Shown here piece after piece: positions 1-11,026 of a DNA stretch of 64,000 bases. The stretch covers positions 73,948 to 137,947 of the forward strand of contig NZ_BBQH01000017.1 of the NCBI RefSeq assembly GCF_018397995.1. The letters run 5' to 3'. The notes beneath the pieces are model-generated. The model was not told the origin of the DNA. It saw only the letters and a program-made list of their open reading frames with translations, and searched no databases. The stretch's first letter is position 1. The number at the start of each line of letters is the position of its first letter. This DNA is from Rhizomonospora bruguierae (GTDB lineage Bacteria > Actinomycetota > Actinomycetes > Mycobacteriales > Micromonosporaceae). The position numbers were made by a program, and so were the translations under genes.

Positions 1-1001
1 GCGCCGGCCAGCCGCCACAGCGCGGCCGGCTCGCCGTACCGGTGGGACTCGGCCCCGGCCAGCCGGAAGTACCGGTGCAGGCCGAGTTCCGCCGTCATCG
101 CCCGCACTCCGCAGCTCTGCATGCACACCCGCACCACATCGCGCGCCGTCTCCGCGGCCATCGCCAGCGCCACCACCGGTGCGGTGTCGGCCTTCTCCTG
201 CCCGGAGTCGACCAGCCAGGCCCCCCGATACACGGCCGCCCTGGTCGCTCGCAACGCCACCACGGCCCGCGCCAACGGGAAGGCCACCGCGGGCAGATCA
301 CGCAGCCTGGTGTCGAACTGCCGCCGGACACCGGCATAGCGCACCGCGATCTGGTGCGCGCCGTCGGCGATGCCCAACAGGTAGGCGGCCTGCCGGAGCC
401 GCGCTCGGGCCAGCGGGCCGGTGAGCGAGTCGTCCAGCGCCCCGACCACGGCCGCGCCAGCGACCGGCGTCGCCGCGAACCGGACGACCGGCGGCCAGCA
501 CCGGGTCTCCACGCTGCCGCCGGGCGCGCCGCGTGGCACCGCGACGAGTACCGGACCGTCGCCCGTCCTGGTGGCCACCAGAATCGGCCCGGCTCCGGGG
601 TCGTCGACCGTGACCGTGCCCGTCAGCTCCCAGCCACCCGCCCCGGGTGTCGCGGTGACCCCGGTGCCGACCGGCAGCGCCTCGAATCCGGCCAGTGCCG
701 CGCCGGGCGGGCAACCCACGTCGGCCGCCATCGCGTCGGCCCGGTACGGGTTTCCGCATGCCGCCCGGCCCAGTTCCTCGCTGACGAGCACGCCGGCGGT
801 CAGGCCGAGGTCGAGGCCGCCGGCGGCGACGGGTCGCTCGAAGTCGGCCGTGCCCAGGTGGTCGAGCACGGCCCGGGCGGGGCCGGACGCTCCGTCGGCC
901 ACCGGCGCACCGTGCACTTCGGACCGTACGGGGACGCCGGCGAGGGCGGCGCGCACCGCCCTGCGCACCTGGACGATCAGCGGATCGGGGGTCGGGTCCA
1001 C
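1..1001 (-). CDS. Acyl-CoA dehydrogenase-like protein, 3' end outside window
   Basis: The reverse-strand frame opens with GTG at 1001-999 and stays open to the window edge (about 333 residues). Its start lies 1 nt past the stop of the upstream gene (TGA-C-GTG), which implies translational coupling. Visible segments are typical of the acyl-CoA dehydrogenase fold: an N-terminal helical part with VSEELGRAACGNP, a central part with WELTGTVTVDDPGAG, and a C-terminal helical part with GIADGAHQIAVRYAGVRRQF followed by RDLPAVAFPLAR. The conserved FAD-binding loops are weak, so this may be the less active member of a heteromeric ACAD pair with the gene at 1003-2157. The family oxidises acyl-CoA (or carrier-bound acyl) thioesters at the alpha-beta bond using FAD. 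Placed behind an NRPS, it may desaturate a building block or a carrier-bound residue; that is inference. Confidence 0.8.
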   Translation of the reverse strand, partial: MDPTPDPLIVQVRRAVRAALAGVPVRSEVHGAPVADGASGPARAVLDHLGTADFERPVAAGGLDLGLTAGVLVSEELGRAACGNPYRADAMAADVGCPPGAALAGFEALPVGTGVTATPGAGGWELTGTVTVDDPGAGPILVATRTGDGPVLVAVPRGAPGGSVETRCWPPVVRFAATPVAGAAVVGALDDSLTGPLARARLRQAAYLLGIADGAHQIAVRYAGVRRQFDTRLRDLPAVAFPLARAVVALRATRAAVYRGAWLVDSGQEKADTAPVVALAMAAETARDVVRVCMQSCGVRAMTAELGLHRYFRLAGAESHRYGEPAALWRLAG

Positions 1002-1002
1002 G

Positions 1003-2157
1003 TCAGCGCTTCTCCTGTCCGATGGAGTCGAACGCGGCGGCCACGATCTGCAGCATCACCTCGGAGGTGCCCGCCGACAGCGTGAGCCCCGGCGCCTCCC
1101 GGTAGGCGGAGTCCAGGATCACGGCCGCCCGGGTGCGGTTCGCCCGCTGCTCGGGGCCGGGGATGTCAGCGGCCCACGCCGCGATGCTCCGGGCGAGTTC
1201 GCTGCTGTGGTACTTGGCGACCGCGGCCGCGACCGGGTCGACCCGGTCGGCCGCGAGTCCGGTGAGCACCTCCCAGGCCAGGGCGTGGTCGGCCGCGAGC
1301 GCGCCGTCCCAGCGGCCGATCCGCTCCAGGTGGGCGTCGTGCGAGGAGGCCGGCTCGCGGTCGATCAGCGCCTCCAGCGCGGACCCCAGCCAGCGTTCCG
1401 CCTTGAGGTAGTAGTCGAGGCCGGTGCGTTCGATGGCCAGCGCCTGGTTGAGCAGCGGCCACCCCTGGTCGCGCGGTCCGAGCAGGTCGTCGCCGGACAC
1501 CGGCACCGCGTCGAGGTCGACCCGGTGGAACTGCTCGTCGCTGACCCCGGGTATCAGCGACACCGTCACACCGGGGGCGCCCATGTCGACCAGGAACAGG
1601 CTGATCCCCTGGTATTTCCCGGCCCCCGGCGTCGTACGGGCCGCACACAGTCCAATGTCGACGAATCGGGTCTTGAGGCTGAACACCTTCGTGCCGGTGA
1701 TCCGGTAGCCGTCGCCGTCCGGCTCGGCCACGGCCCGCAGTGCGCCGAGATCCGATGCCGCGTCCGGTTCGGTGTAGAGCACCGACGCGAAACTCGCGCC
1801 GCGGGCCATCGCGGGCAGGTACCGCCGCTTCTGCGCGGTGCTGCCCGCCATCAGCAGGAACTGGCCGACGATCTGGATGGTGTTCACGTGCAACGTGTCC
1901 GGCACACCCGCGTGCACCAGTTCCTCGGCGACGATCGCGGCATCGGTGAGCGGACGGTCCGCTCCGCCGAATTCGGCGGGCCAGTGCACGGCGAGCAGCC
2001 CGAGCCCGCCGAGCAGCCGGTACAGCGACCCCATGTCCGGCTCGACGCCGTGGGCGGGGGTGGCGTCCGCGACCGCCGCACGCACCTCGGCGGAGCGCAG
2101 CGCCCGCCGCACGTCCGCGCGGAAGCGTTGTTGTTCCTCGGTGAATCCGAACCGCAT
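1003..2157 (-). CDS. Acyl-CoA dehydrogenase
   Basis: 384 residues, the usual length for FAD-dependent acyl-CoA dehydrogenases. It opens with MRFGFTEEQQRFRADVRR, the classic N-terminal helix, and carries the central-domain signature LYTEPDAASDLGALRA, the ITGTKVFSLK strand, and a C-terminal domain ending in LTLSAGTSEVMLQIVAA, where family members carry the conserved G-T-E segment. The ATG at 2157 is preceded by GAGGAG seven bases upstream, overlapping the stop of the NRPS at 2170, so it is co-transcribed with the NRPS. It is followed by a second ACAD-like gene, suggesting a two-subunit enzyme. Likely role: alpha-beta oxidation of an acyl-CoA or acyl-S-carrier intermediate in the pathway of region 1. 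The substrate cannot be read from the sequence. Confidence 0.92.
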   Translation of the reverse strand: MRFGFTEEQQRFRADVRRALRSAEVRAAVADATPAHGVEPDMGSLYRLLGGLGLLAVHWPAEFGGADRPLTDAAIVAEELVHAGVPDTLHVNTIQIVGQFLLMAGSTAQKRRYLPAMARGASFASVLYTEPDAASDLGALRAVAEPDGDGYRITGTKVFSLKTRFVDIGLCAARTTPGAGKYQGISLFLVDMGAPGVTVSLIPGVSDEQFHRVDLDAVPVSGDDLLGPRDQGWPLLNQALAIERTGLDYYLKAERWLGSALEALIDREPASSHDAHLERIGRWDGALAADHALAWEVLTGLAADRVDPVAAAVAKYHSSELARSIAAWAADIPGPEQRANRTRAAVILDSAYREAPGLTLSAGTSEVMLQIVAAAFDSIGQEKR

Positions 2158-2169
2158 GTGCGCGTCTCC

Positions 2170-5100
2170 TCAGGGGGCGAGCGTCCGCTCGATCTCGGCG
2201 ACGATCCGGCTCAACGCCGGTTCCGTGAACAGCGTGTAGTGGTCGCCGGGCAGGCCGGTGCTCTGGAACCGGCCCGTGCACACCGCCCGCCACTGCTCCC
2301 GCGCGGTGGCGTGGGGCGTGGCCGCCAGCAGCGTGACCGGTCCGCCGTACGGGCCCGGCGGGCGATACGACCGCAACGCCAGCGCGCAGGCCCGGAAGAC
2401 GGCGTAGCGGCCGGTCAGCTCGTCGTCGCTCAGCTCCAGCTCGACCTCGAGCGATGCCAGCGTCGTCCTGATGTCGGCCAGTCCGGCGGCCGGATCGTCC
2501 AGCACCGCGCGCACGGCCGGGCCGTCCCGGCCGGCCAGCCTGGCCACGTCGTGCACGAACCGCCGCCGCACCGTCGGCTCGTCCAGCGGGGCGGCGTCCT
2601 CGTCGTAGAAGGCGTCCAGCAGCAGCACCGGCGGCCGTTCCCCGAGATCCCGCTCCAGCTGCCGGGCGACCTCGAAGGCGAGGACGCCCCCGTAGGACCA
2701 GCCGGCCAGGCAGGACGACTCCGGTAGGCCGGTCGCCTTCAGCGCCCGCGCGATCCTGGTGGCCGCCGCCGTCATCGCGTCTCGGGGAGGCACGTCGGCA
2801 TCCCGTGGATCGGCGGCGAACCCGGCCACCCCGATGCCCTCGGGCAGCGCCCTGACCAGCGGGACGTAGCAGAACAGCTCGCCGCCGGACGGGTGCACCA
2901 GGAACACGCGCGCCGGGTCGGGTGCGCGCATCAGCACCGGTGCCCGACCGCCATCCGGCGCGACGGCCGAACGGCGCTCCACCGCGGCGTCGGACAGGTT
3001 CGCCAGCGCGTCGAGCAGGTCGTCGTCGCGCCCTCGCCCGGCGCGGACGGTGTCGATGATGGTGGCCAGGTGCGCGGCGGTGGGGGAGACGAAGAAGTCG
3101 GCGAGCGCGATCTCCACCTCGAACCGGCGGCTGATCGCCGACATCAGCTGGGCGGCCTGCAGACTGTTGCCGCCGGCCTGGAAGAAGTCGTCGTGCACGC
3201 CGAGCCGGTCGGTGCGCAGCAGCGGGCTGAGCACCTCGCCCAGCAGCACCCGTTCGGTCGCGGTGCGCGGCTGGTCGCCCGACCCGTCGCCGGCCGGGTT
3301 CGGCCGCGGCGCGGGCAGCCTGCGCCAGTCGACCTTGCCGCTACTGGTGAGCGGAAGCTCGTCGAGGACGACGAAGTACGACGGGACCATGTACGAGGGC
3401 AGGACCGTGCCGAGGTGCTCGCGCACCGCCGGCACCTGCTGCTTGAGCACACCCGTCAGGTAGCCGACGAGGTGCTTGGCGCCGGCGTCGTCGGTCCACG
3501 GCCGCACGCTGACCGGGCCGATCCCGGCGACACCGGCCAACGCCGACTCCACCTCGCCCAGTTCGATCCGCAGGCCACGGATCTTGACCTGCTGGTCGAT
3601 CCGGCCGAGGAAGACCAGCCGCCCGTCCGGCAGCCGCTTCACCAGGTCCCCGGTCCGGTACAACCGGCCGCCCGGCGCGGTGCCCAACGGGTCGGTGACG
3701 AACTTCTCCGCGGTCAGCTCGGCCCGGTCGAGGTAGCCCCGGGCCAGCCCGGCGCCGCCGATTACCAGTTCGCCCGGCACCCCGATCGGCACCTGGCGCA
3801 GGTCGCGGTCCAGCACGTGCGCGACGTGGTTGGCCATGGGCCGGCCGATCGGGGGCGAGGCGTCCCAGGTGCCCGGGCACTCCTCGACGATCATCGTCAC
3901 CGTGCACTCGGTCGGCCCGTAGCCGTTGAACAGCCGCCGGCCCGGATTCCACCGGTTGACCAGTTCGCCGCTGAACGCCTCGCCGCCGACGAACGCGATC
4001 CGCAGATCGGTGAACTTCTCCGGTGCCAGCAACGGCATCACGGTCGGCGGCAGGTCGATGACGGTGACGCCGGCCCGTTCCATCAGCGACTGGAGCCGGT
4101 CGATGGACAGCCGTTCGTCGTCGGTCGCCAGGCACAGGCGTGCCCCGGTCAGCAACGCGGAAAACGTCTCGAACACCGAGACGTCGAAGGTCATCGACGC
4201 GAACCCGAGCACCCGGTCGGCCGGGGTCAGGTCGAACAGGTCCCGGGTGGAATCGATGAAGTTGACCACGCCGCGATGTTCGAGCAGCACCCCCTTCGGC
4301 CTGCCGGTGCTGCCGGAGGTGTAGATGACGTAGGCGACGTCGCCGGGTTTCGGGGCGAGCGGGGGGTTCTGGGCGGGCATCGCCGCCAGGTCCGCGCGGA
4401 CCTCGTCCAGCGCCACGACGGGCGCGGCGACGGCGCTCACGGCCCGGGCGACATCGACGTGCGTGATCACCGCGGCCACCCCCGCGTCGGCGGCGATGTC
4501 CGCCACCCGACCGGGGGGATGGGTCGGGTCGAGCGGCACGTAGGCCGCGCCGGTCTTGAGCACCGCGAGCACCGCCGCCGGCAGGTCCACATTCCGGCGC
4601 AGGCAAAGGCCGATCGTCGTACCCGGCACGGCGCCGCGCTCGCTCAGCAGGGCCGCGAGCCGGTTCGCGCGGGCGTTGAGATCGGCGTAGCTGGTCGCGA
4701 CGCCCTCGACGACCACCGCCACGCCGTCCGGCGTCTCCGCGACGCGCGCCTCGAACTGTTCCACGACGGTGGTTTCGCGCACCGGCCGCACCGGGCCGCT
4801 ACTGACCGCCGTGAGGAACTCCCTCTCCGCCGGGCTCAGCATGTCCGCTGTGGACAGCGAGGCGTCCGGGGTGGCGGTCAGGGTGCGCAGCAGTTCGTCG
4901 TAGTGCCGGGCGAACCTGGCGATGCTATCGCCGTCGAACAGGTCGGCGTTGAACTCGATGCGCAGGAGCGCGTCGGCGCCGGGAACCGTTGGCTCCACCA
5001 GGTTCCAGCTCATGTCGAACCGGGAGGTGGCGACCCGGACAGCCTCCCGCGAGGTCACGAGGCCGGGCAGACCGGCGGCGGTGGGATCCGCCTTCCCCGC

Positions 5101-6279
5101 GGCGAACACGATCTGGAAGATCGGTGAGCGGGCCGGGTCGCTGGTCGGGTTCACGGCGTCGACCAGCCTGGTGAACGGCAGGTCACCGTGTGCGCGCGCC
5201 GCCAGAACGACGCGTTTGACCCGCCGGACCACCTCGCGGAAGGTCGGGTTGCCGGAGACGTCCGCGCGCAACACCGTCATGGTGACGAAGGATCCGATCA
5301 CCGGGGATACGGCGGTGTGCCGCCGGTTCGCGTCCGGCGAGCCGATCACCAGGTCGTCCAGCCCGCAGTAGCGGTGCAGCAGGGCGAAGAAGGCGGCGAC
5401 CAGAACGTCGAACGGGGTCGCGTCCTCCGCTCGGGCCAGGTCCCTCGCCCGCTCCAGGCCCTCGTGCCCGACGCGGAAACCGCGGGCGTCACCGGCGAAC
5501 GTCAGCGTGTCGCCCCGCGGCCGGTCGGTCGGGAACTCCAGCACCTCGGCGCCCGCCAGCCTGTCCCGCCAGTACGTGGTCAGCCGGTCCAGCTCGCCGT
5601 CGTCGAGCCGGTCGCGTTGCCACACCGCGTAGTCCGGGTACTGCACCGGAAGGTCGGGCAGCCGCGGGTCGTCGCCGTCGCGCAGCGACCGGTAGACCTC
5701 GGCCAGTTCGCCGCTCAGCACGCCGAGCGACCCGCCGTCGACCACGATGTGGTGCGCGGCGAACAGGAACAGGTGATCGTCCGGCGCCACCCTGATCAAC
5801 ACCGCGCGCCACAGCGGCGTCCGGGCCGGGTCGAACGGTGCCCCGATCCGCTCCTCGACGAGCGCCCGCGCGGCGGCGAGCCGCTGTTCGTGGTCGTCAC
5901 CCGCGGCCTCGATCAGCGGCAGCTCGACCGGGACGCCGGGGGTGACCACCTGCATCGGGCCGCCGTCGCGTTCCACGATCGCGGTCCGCAGCGCCTCGTG
6001 CCTGGCCACGACCGCCGCCAGCGCCGAACGCAACGCGGTCACGTCCAGGTCGCCCTGTAGCCGGATGCACAGCGGCGCGTTGCCGGTCGGACTCCCCGGC
6101 GCCAAGCGGCCGAGGAACCACAGGGTCTCCTGCGCGTGCGACAGCGGTGCCGGACCGGTGTTCCCGCGCGGCGTCGGGCCCTGCCGGACCGCGCCCTCCG
6201 TCAGGGCCCTCAGCCGCGCGAGGAACTGCGCACGGCGCTGCGCGGGCAGCGCGGCGAGGCGCTGGGTCATGGTGGTCAC
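2170..6279 (-). CDS. Non-ribosomal peptide synthetase, one module C-A-T-TE
   Basis: 1369 residues. The condensation domain (about 45-470) carries HHIVVDG at residues 176-182. The adenylation domain (about 490-990) has [18 protein letters not shown] and SSGKVDW. The carrier domain has FFQAGGNSLQ with the phosphopantetheine Ser at 1039. The type I thioesterase (about 1120-1369) has HPSGG, GWSYGG with Ser1195, and GDHY with His1347. Reading the ten specificity positions by alignment to GrsA gives D-V-F-D-F-G-G-V-T-K, which I do not recognise. The single module with its own C and TE must receive an upstream acyl or aminoacyl partner in trans. Start GTG at 6279 overlaps the stop of the M20 gene (GTGA); an ATG three codons in is an alternative. 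No MbtH-like gene is visible. The N-terminal segment LAALPAQRRAQFLARLRA resembles the tail of the glycosyltransferase at 48903-50321. Confidence 0.95.
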   Translation of the reverse strand: MTTMTQRLAALPAQRRAQFLARLRALTEGAVRQGPTPRGNTGPAPLSHAQETLWFLGRLAPGSPTGNAPLCIRLQGDLDVTALRSALAAVVARHEALRTAIVERDGGPMQVVTPGVPVELPLIEAAGDDHEQRLAAARALVEERIGAPFDPARTPLWRAVLIRVAPDDHLFLFAAHHIVVDGGSLGVLSGELAEVYRSLRDGDDPRLPDLPVQYPDYAVWQRDRLDDGELDRLTTYWRDRLAGAEVLEFPTDRPRGDTLTFAGDARGFRVGHEGLERARDLARAEDATPFDVLVAAFFALLHRYCGLDDLVIGSPDANRRHTAVSPVIGSFVTMTVLRADVSGNPTFREVVRRVKRVVLAARAHGDLPFTRLVDAVNPTSDPARSPIFQIVFAAGKADPTAAGLPGLVTSREAVRVATSRFDMSWNLVEPTVPGADALLRIEFNADLFDGDSIARFARHYDELLRTLTATPDASLSTADMLSPAEREFLTAVSSGPVRPVRETTVVEQFEARVAETPDGVAVVVEGVATSYADLNARANRLAALLSERGAVPGTTIGLCLRRNVDLPAAVLAVLKTGAAYVPLDPTHPPGRVADIAADAGVAAVITHVDVARAVSAVAAPVVALDEVRADLAAMPAQNPPLAPKPGDVAYVIYTSGSTGRPKGVLLEHRGVVNFIDSTRDLFDLTPADRVLGFASMTFDVSVFETFSALLTGARLCLATDDERLSIDRLQSLMERAGVTVIDLPPTVMPLLAPEKFTDLRIAFVGGEAFSGELVNRWNPGRRLFNGYGPTECTVTMIVEECPGTWDASPPIGRPMANHVAHVLDRDLRQVPIGVPGELVIGGAGLARGYLDRAELTAEKFVTDPLGTAPGGRLYRTGDLVKRLPDGRLVFLGRIDQQVKIRGLRIELGEVESALAGVAGIGPVSVRPWTDDAGAKHLVGYLTGVLKQQVPAVREHLGTVLPSYMVPSYFVVLDELPLTSSGKVDWRRLPAPRPNPAGDGSGDQPRTATERVLLGEVLSPLLRTDRLGVHDDFFQAGGNSLQAAQLMSAISRRFEVEIALADFFVSPTAAHLATIIDTVRAGRGRDDDLLDALANLSDAAVERRSAVAPDGGRAPVLMRAPDPARVFLVHPSGGELFCYVPLVRALPEGIGVAGFAADPRDADVPPRDAMTAAATRIARALKATGLPESSCLAGWSYGGVLAFEVARQLERDLGERPPVLLLDAFYDEDAAPLDEPTVRRRFVHDVARLAGRDGPAVRAVLDDPAAGLADIRTTLASLEVELELSDDELTGRYAVFRACALALRSYRPPGPYGGPVTLLAATPHATAREQWRAVCTGRFQSTGLPGDHYTLFTEPALSRIVAEIERTLAP

Positions 6280-7400
6280 CGGAGGCTCCCTTCGGGAAGC
6301 TGCGCACCGTTCACCCGGTCGTCCGTTCGGACGGGCAGGTGCGCCAGCTCCGCGATGGCGTTCGACAGCACGTCGATGCCGCGCAGGTAGTCCGACAGCA
6401 CGATGTGCTCGGTGTCGGCGTGATCGAGCCTGCTGTCGCCCGGGCCGTAGGTCGCCATCGGAATGTCCCAGACCTCGGCGAGGGTGTTCATGTCCGAGGT
6501 GGCCGTCTTCACCACCAGCCGGGGCTGGGCGTGCTGCCGCCGGATACCGGACACCAGCGCGCGGACCGCCGGGTTGGCCCGGTCCACCCGGCAGGCCGCC
6601 ACCGAGTTCACCACCTCGAGGGTGCCGACCGGCAGGCGGTCACGCAGCCCGCGCACCAGCGCGTCGACGTCGAATCCCGGCGGGGTGCGGACGCTGAGCT
6701 CCGCCGTCGCCGCGGTCAGATCGGCGTTGAGCTGGCAGAGCGTCGCGCCCGGCCGGGCGAACGCGTCGTGGCCCGCGTCCGGCCCGAGCAGGTCGACCAG
6801 CGCGGTCCAGCAGGCGACGGCCAGTTCGGACGCCTTCGGCGCCGGGTTGCTCGGGTGGGTGGCGGGACACTCGACGGTGTAGCGCAGGTCGAGCTTGCCC
6901 TTGTAACCGAGCACCACACTCGACCAGCCGCTCGGTTCGCCGACGATCAGCGCGTCCGGCCGGTCGTGGGTGGCCCGGATCGCCATCGCCCCACGGGAGC
7001 GCGGGGTCTCCTCCTCCACGACGCCGATCACCACGATTCGGCCGGGGAAGTCCACCGCGCTGGCCGCGGCGCAGATCATCGCTGCGAGCGGTCCCTTCGC
7101 GTCCACCGCGCCCCGGCCGTAGAGCCTGCCGTCCTCGGCTCGGACCGGGAGCTGGCCCGGGACGGTATCCAGGTGCCCCAGCAGCATCAGCGTCGGGCCG
7201 TCGCCGCGTTCGAGTACGCCGATGACGTTGCCCACCGCGTCGATGCGCGCCCGGAAACCCAGGTCCGCCATCGCTTCGGCCAGGAAGTCGGCCAGTGCAC
7301 GTTCCTGATAGGACGGAGAGGGGATCGCCAGCATCCCGCGCAGCAGCCCGGTGGCGTAGGCTTCGGTGACCTCGCCGGCCGACGTGAAGGCCCGGGTCAT
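6276..7400 (-). CDS. M20 metallohydrolase, LysK-type ([LysW]-lysine/ornithine hydrolase-like)
   Basis: 374 residues with the full M20 layout: GHLDTVPG (metal ligands His76 and Asp78), GAVDAKGPLAA (Asp100), the acidic VVEEETP (Glu129-131), GEPSGWSSVVLGYKGKL and, near the C-terminus, TSDMN and YGPGDSRLDH. The combination of RGAVDAKGPLAA, EPSGW and KTATSDMN is that of LysK, which cleaves a glutamyl isopeptide-type bond to release lysine or ornithine from the LysW carrier. It is translationally coupled to the LysX-like ligase upstream (ATGA overlap at 7397-7400) and to the NRPS downstream (GTGA overlap). This suggests the ligase adds a protecting or carrier group and this enzyme removes it before the NRPS uses the product. 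The actual substrate is inferred from family and context only. Confidence 0.88.
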   Translation of the reverse strand: MTRAFTSAGEVTEAYATGLLRGMLAIPSPSYQERALADFLAEAMADLGFRARIDAVGNVIGVLERGDGPTLMLLGHLDTVPGQLPVRAEDGRLYGRGAVDAKGPLAAMICAAASAVDFPGRIVVIGVVEEETPRSRGAMAIRATHDRPDALIVGEPSGWSSVVLGYKGKLDLRYTVECPATHPSNPAPKASELAVACWTALVDLLGPDAGHDAFARPGATLCQLNADLTAATAELSVRTPPGFDVDALVRGLRDRLPVGTLEVVNSVAACRVDRANPAVRALVSGIRRQHAQPRLVVKTATSDMNTLAEVWDIPMATYGPGDSRLDHADTEHIVLSDYLRGIDVLSNAIAELAHLPVRTDDRVNGAQLPEGSLR

Positions 7401-8275
7401 CGGTGTGCTCGTTCCAGCAGGTGTTCGACGATGCGGTCCGCGACATCGACCCGGCCGGCGAGCGCGGACTGAAAGCCGGTGAACTCGACCCGGTGGTTGA
7501 CCTCCAACACCAGCAGCCGGCCGTCGCGGTCCTCGATCAGGTCGACGCCGGCGATGTCGGCGCCGACGGCGGCGGCCGCGTCGATCGACAGCTTGGTGAT
7601 CTCCGGTGTCCCATCACACGGCCGGGTCTGCGCGCCGAGCGCCACGTTGGTGCGCCACAACTCGCCGGTCCGGTAGACGGCACCCAGCAGGTCACCGCCG
7701 ACCACGATCGCCCTGATGTCCCGGCCGGGCTTGTCGATCAGCTCCTGCACGTACCCGAGGTGCGACTGCGGGCCGGGCAGCGCGGCGACGTACTCGAACA
7801 GGCTTTCCGCACTGGCCCGGTCGGGCAGCCGGGCCACCAGCCGGCCCCAGGAACCGACCAGCGGTTTGATCAGCGCCGGATAGCCGATGGAGTCCAGCGC
7901 GGCCAGCGCAGCCTTCGGGGTCAGGCCGAGCGCGGTGCGCGGTATCGGCAACCCGGCGGCCCGCAACGCCATCGTGGTGCGCCACTTGTCCCCGCACACC
8001 TCGGTCGCGTCCGCGCTGTTGACCACCTCGACCCCCGCCGCGGCGAGGCAGCGGGCCGCGTACGCCGCGCGGACCTGGCCGATCTCCCGGTTCAGCACGA
8101 GACTCCAGGCCAGGTCGCGCTGCCCGGCCAGGAACCACTGGCCGCGCGCGTCGACGTGGTCGAAGGGAACACCTCGCCGGTCGAGTGCGTCGAACAGCCG
8201 TTTCTCGTCCGCGCCGACCCTGCTGGCGAGCACGGCGATCCGGCCATCACCCGGGTGCGCTCGTGTCGTTGACAC
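7397..8275 (-). CDS. LysX/RimK-type ATP-grasp ligase
   Basis: 292 residues from the GTG at 8275, which has GGAGGT just upstream; a frame extension to 8407 lacks a ribosome site and looks non-coding. Family marks: EVCGDKWRTTMALRAAGLP, PALIKPLVGSWGRL, KPGRDIRAIVVG and LLVLEVNHRVEFTGFQ. These match LysX/ArgX, which use ATP to join 2-aminoadipate or glutamate through its amino group to the C-terminal glutamate of the LysW carrier. The metal-binding N/E pair of the ATP-grasp fold is visible in EVNHRVEF. In Thermus and in some Streptomyces specialised pathways LysX works with a small carrier protein ending in EDWGE. I searched the window for a short ORF with two CxxC pairs and that tail and found none, so the carrier is elsewhere or the ligase acts on a free amino acid. 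Confidence 0.88.
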   Translation of the reverse strand: MSTTRAHPGDGRIAVLASRVGADEKRLFDALDRRGVPFDHVDARGQWFLAGQRDLAWSLVLNREIGQVRAAYAARCLAAAGVEVVNSADATEVCGDKWRTTMALRAAGLPIPRTALGLTPKAALAALDSIGYPALIKPLVGSWGRLVARLPDRASAESLFEYVAALPGPQSHLGYVQELIDKPGRDIRAIVVGGDLLGAVYRTGELWRTNVALGAQTRPCDGTPEITKLSIDAAAAVGADIAGVDLIEDRDGRLLVLEVNHRVEFTGFQSALAGRVDVADRIVEHLLERAHR

Positions 8276-9593
8276 GTGACCTCCGTCGTAGGACCACTGG
8301 TTGACCGGACGGCGCAACCGGTCCGCCGCACCCGGTCTGCCGCGTCGCATGGCTACGGGCGCGCCGATACCGGGCGCGTCCGCGACACGTTCATCCACGG
8401 GGCGCATTGCGTTTACCGCCTGCCCCGCGACTACGCCTTTTGTTTACCCGGCCCGGGGCCCCGCCCGGGCCACTCGCGGCTGGATTTCACATATGTTCCG
8501 CGGTAGTTCATCGCGCCCGCGGGCGGGCTCTCTTGCGGCCAAGGATATTTCGCGCCGGGGGCGCGTACGGCCGCGGTCCCCTCGCCGACTCCGCGGGTCG
8601 GATGCGGGCCGGAAATGGTCCGGGTCGGATCGGTGAACGATCATGACAGTTGGACTCGATGAGGCATGGCCGGAAGCCCCGCTGGGCGGGCGGCGACGCT
8701 CGGACCGTTCGACAGTGATGTTATTCACGTTGTCGCCTCCGGTGCGGGTCGCGAGGCTGGTCCGCCCGCCGACTCGCGCGGCCAGCGGCATCAACGCCCT
8801 GGTCAGGGCGGCACCGACGCCGTTGACCGCGCCCGTGCCGGCCGGCCCGCCGAGCGCCGGCCCGAACTCCGTGGGCCGGCCGCCGGCCCGGGCCGCCGAT
8901 TTCGCCAAAACGTATCTGGCCAGCGTCTTGCGCGGGTCGGGCAATCCGTGGACCGTCCTGTCGGGTTTGGCGTTTGCGCGCGGATAGTCGTCGTTGCCCG
9001 ACCGCTTCCGCCCCGTCAGCGCGACCGCTTTTTCCGCAAGGTCGACGTCCTCGGTGGACTGCCGACCCTCGGGCTCATCGCCATCGGCCGCTTCCTCCAC
9101 ACCATCACGCCCCTTGATCAGCCTTCACCCGCCGTGATGTTCGGCGGAAAAGCCCTCTGTTGATCAGGTCGACGCTGCAAGACTAACAGCACGGATAATC
9201 CCAGTAAAGCGATCACCATCATTGTTATTTGATCAATAAGCGCGCTGGCGGCGGGGGGACGCGGCTGGCCTCGTCGGCGCGGCCAGCGCCCCGACCGGCG
9301 GGCCGGTGATCCCGAGGACGCGGTCGGGAGGTTGCCTGACCAGGCCGGCCCGGGCGAGTCACCGCCGCCCTCACCCACTCCACAGTAGAACTGACGACCG
9401 ACGACATGCGCTCGTTGCTGACGGCGGTTCGGCCGCTCGGCCCGCCGGCCCAACACGGACCTGTCCGTTAAGCGACTGCTCCATTGCGGCGCAACCGCGG
9501 CAGATGTATCGGGCCGCAGTCGACCGCCGCGAGCATCCTCGCCGGACCGGGAGAACATTCCGTTCGGGCGCCGACAGAGTTTAACCTGTCGAT
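8276..9593. other. 1.3 kb gene-free divergent region
   Basis: It separates the leftward lysX-like operon from the rightward aminotransferase operon and should hold both promoters. No ORF here shows family features or convincing coding character. A short AT-richer island lies near 9180-9240. Inside it, on the reverse strand, a frame at 9118-9222 could encode a 34-residue hydrophobic peptide (MMVIALLGLSVLLVLQRR and on) with two TTA codons, but it has no clear ribosome site. No amino-group carrier protein gene was found here, although this is where one would be expected. Confidence 0.6.
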
Positions 9594-10796
<1,203 letters not shown>

Positions 10797-10913
10797 CGCA
10801 CGCCGCGGCGTCCGCCGTCCCGGCGGGGTCGTCGTGGTACTGTCGTCGTCGGTGATCCCGCGCCGAAGTCCGACCGCATCGATCGCATGTAGACGGACGT
10901 GAGGCCGCTGAGC

Positions 10914-10949
10914 CCCCGCGAGTCCCGTGAGTCCCCGTGAATCTCCGTG
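10914..10949. repeat. Three imperfect 9-10 bp tandem repeats
   Basis: Successive units CCCGCGAGT, CCCGTGAGT and CCCCGTGAAT follow each other from 10915 to 10942, trailed by CTCCGTG, in the 230-bp gap upstream of the ATP-grasp gene. Could be a regulator-binding array or chance; the gap is otherwise unremarkable. Confidence 0.4.
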
Positions 10950-11026
10950 CGGCGCATCGCGCGGAGGTGCCGGAAGTGATCCGCCCCAGCCGTGACGCCA
11001 TTCCCGGCGAGCCGCCGGGAGGAAAC

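Noticed and set aside
8643-8987. A 114-residue forward ORF in the 1.3 kb gap
   Set aside because: No ribosome site, no domain, Pro/Arg-rich composition typical of random GC-rich frames.
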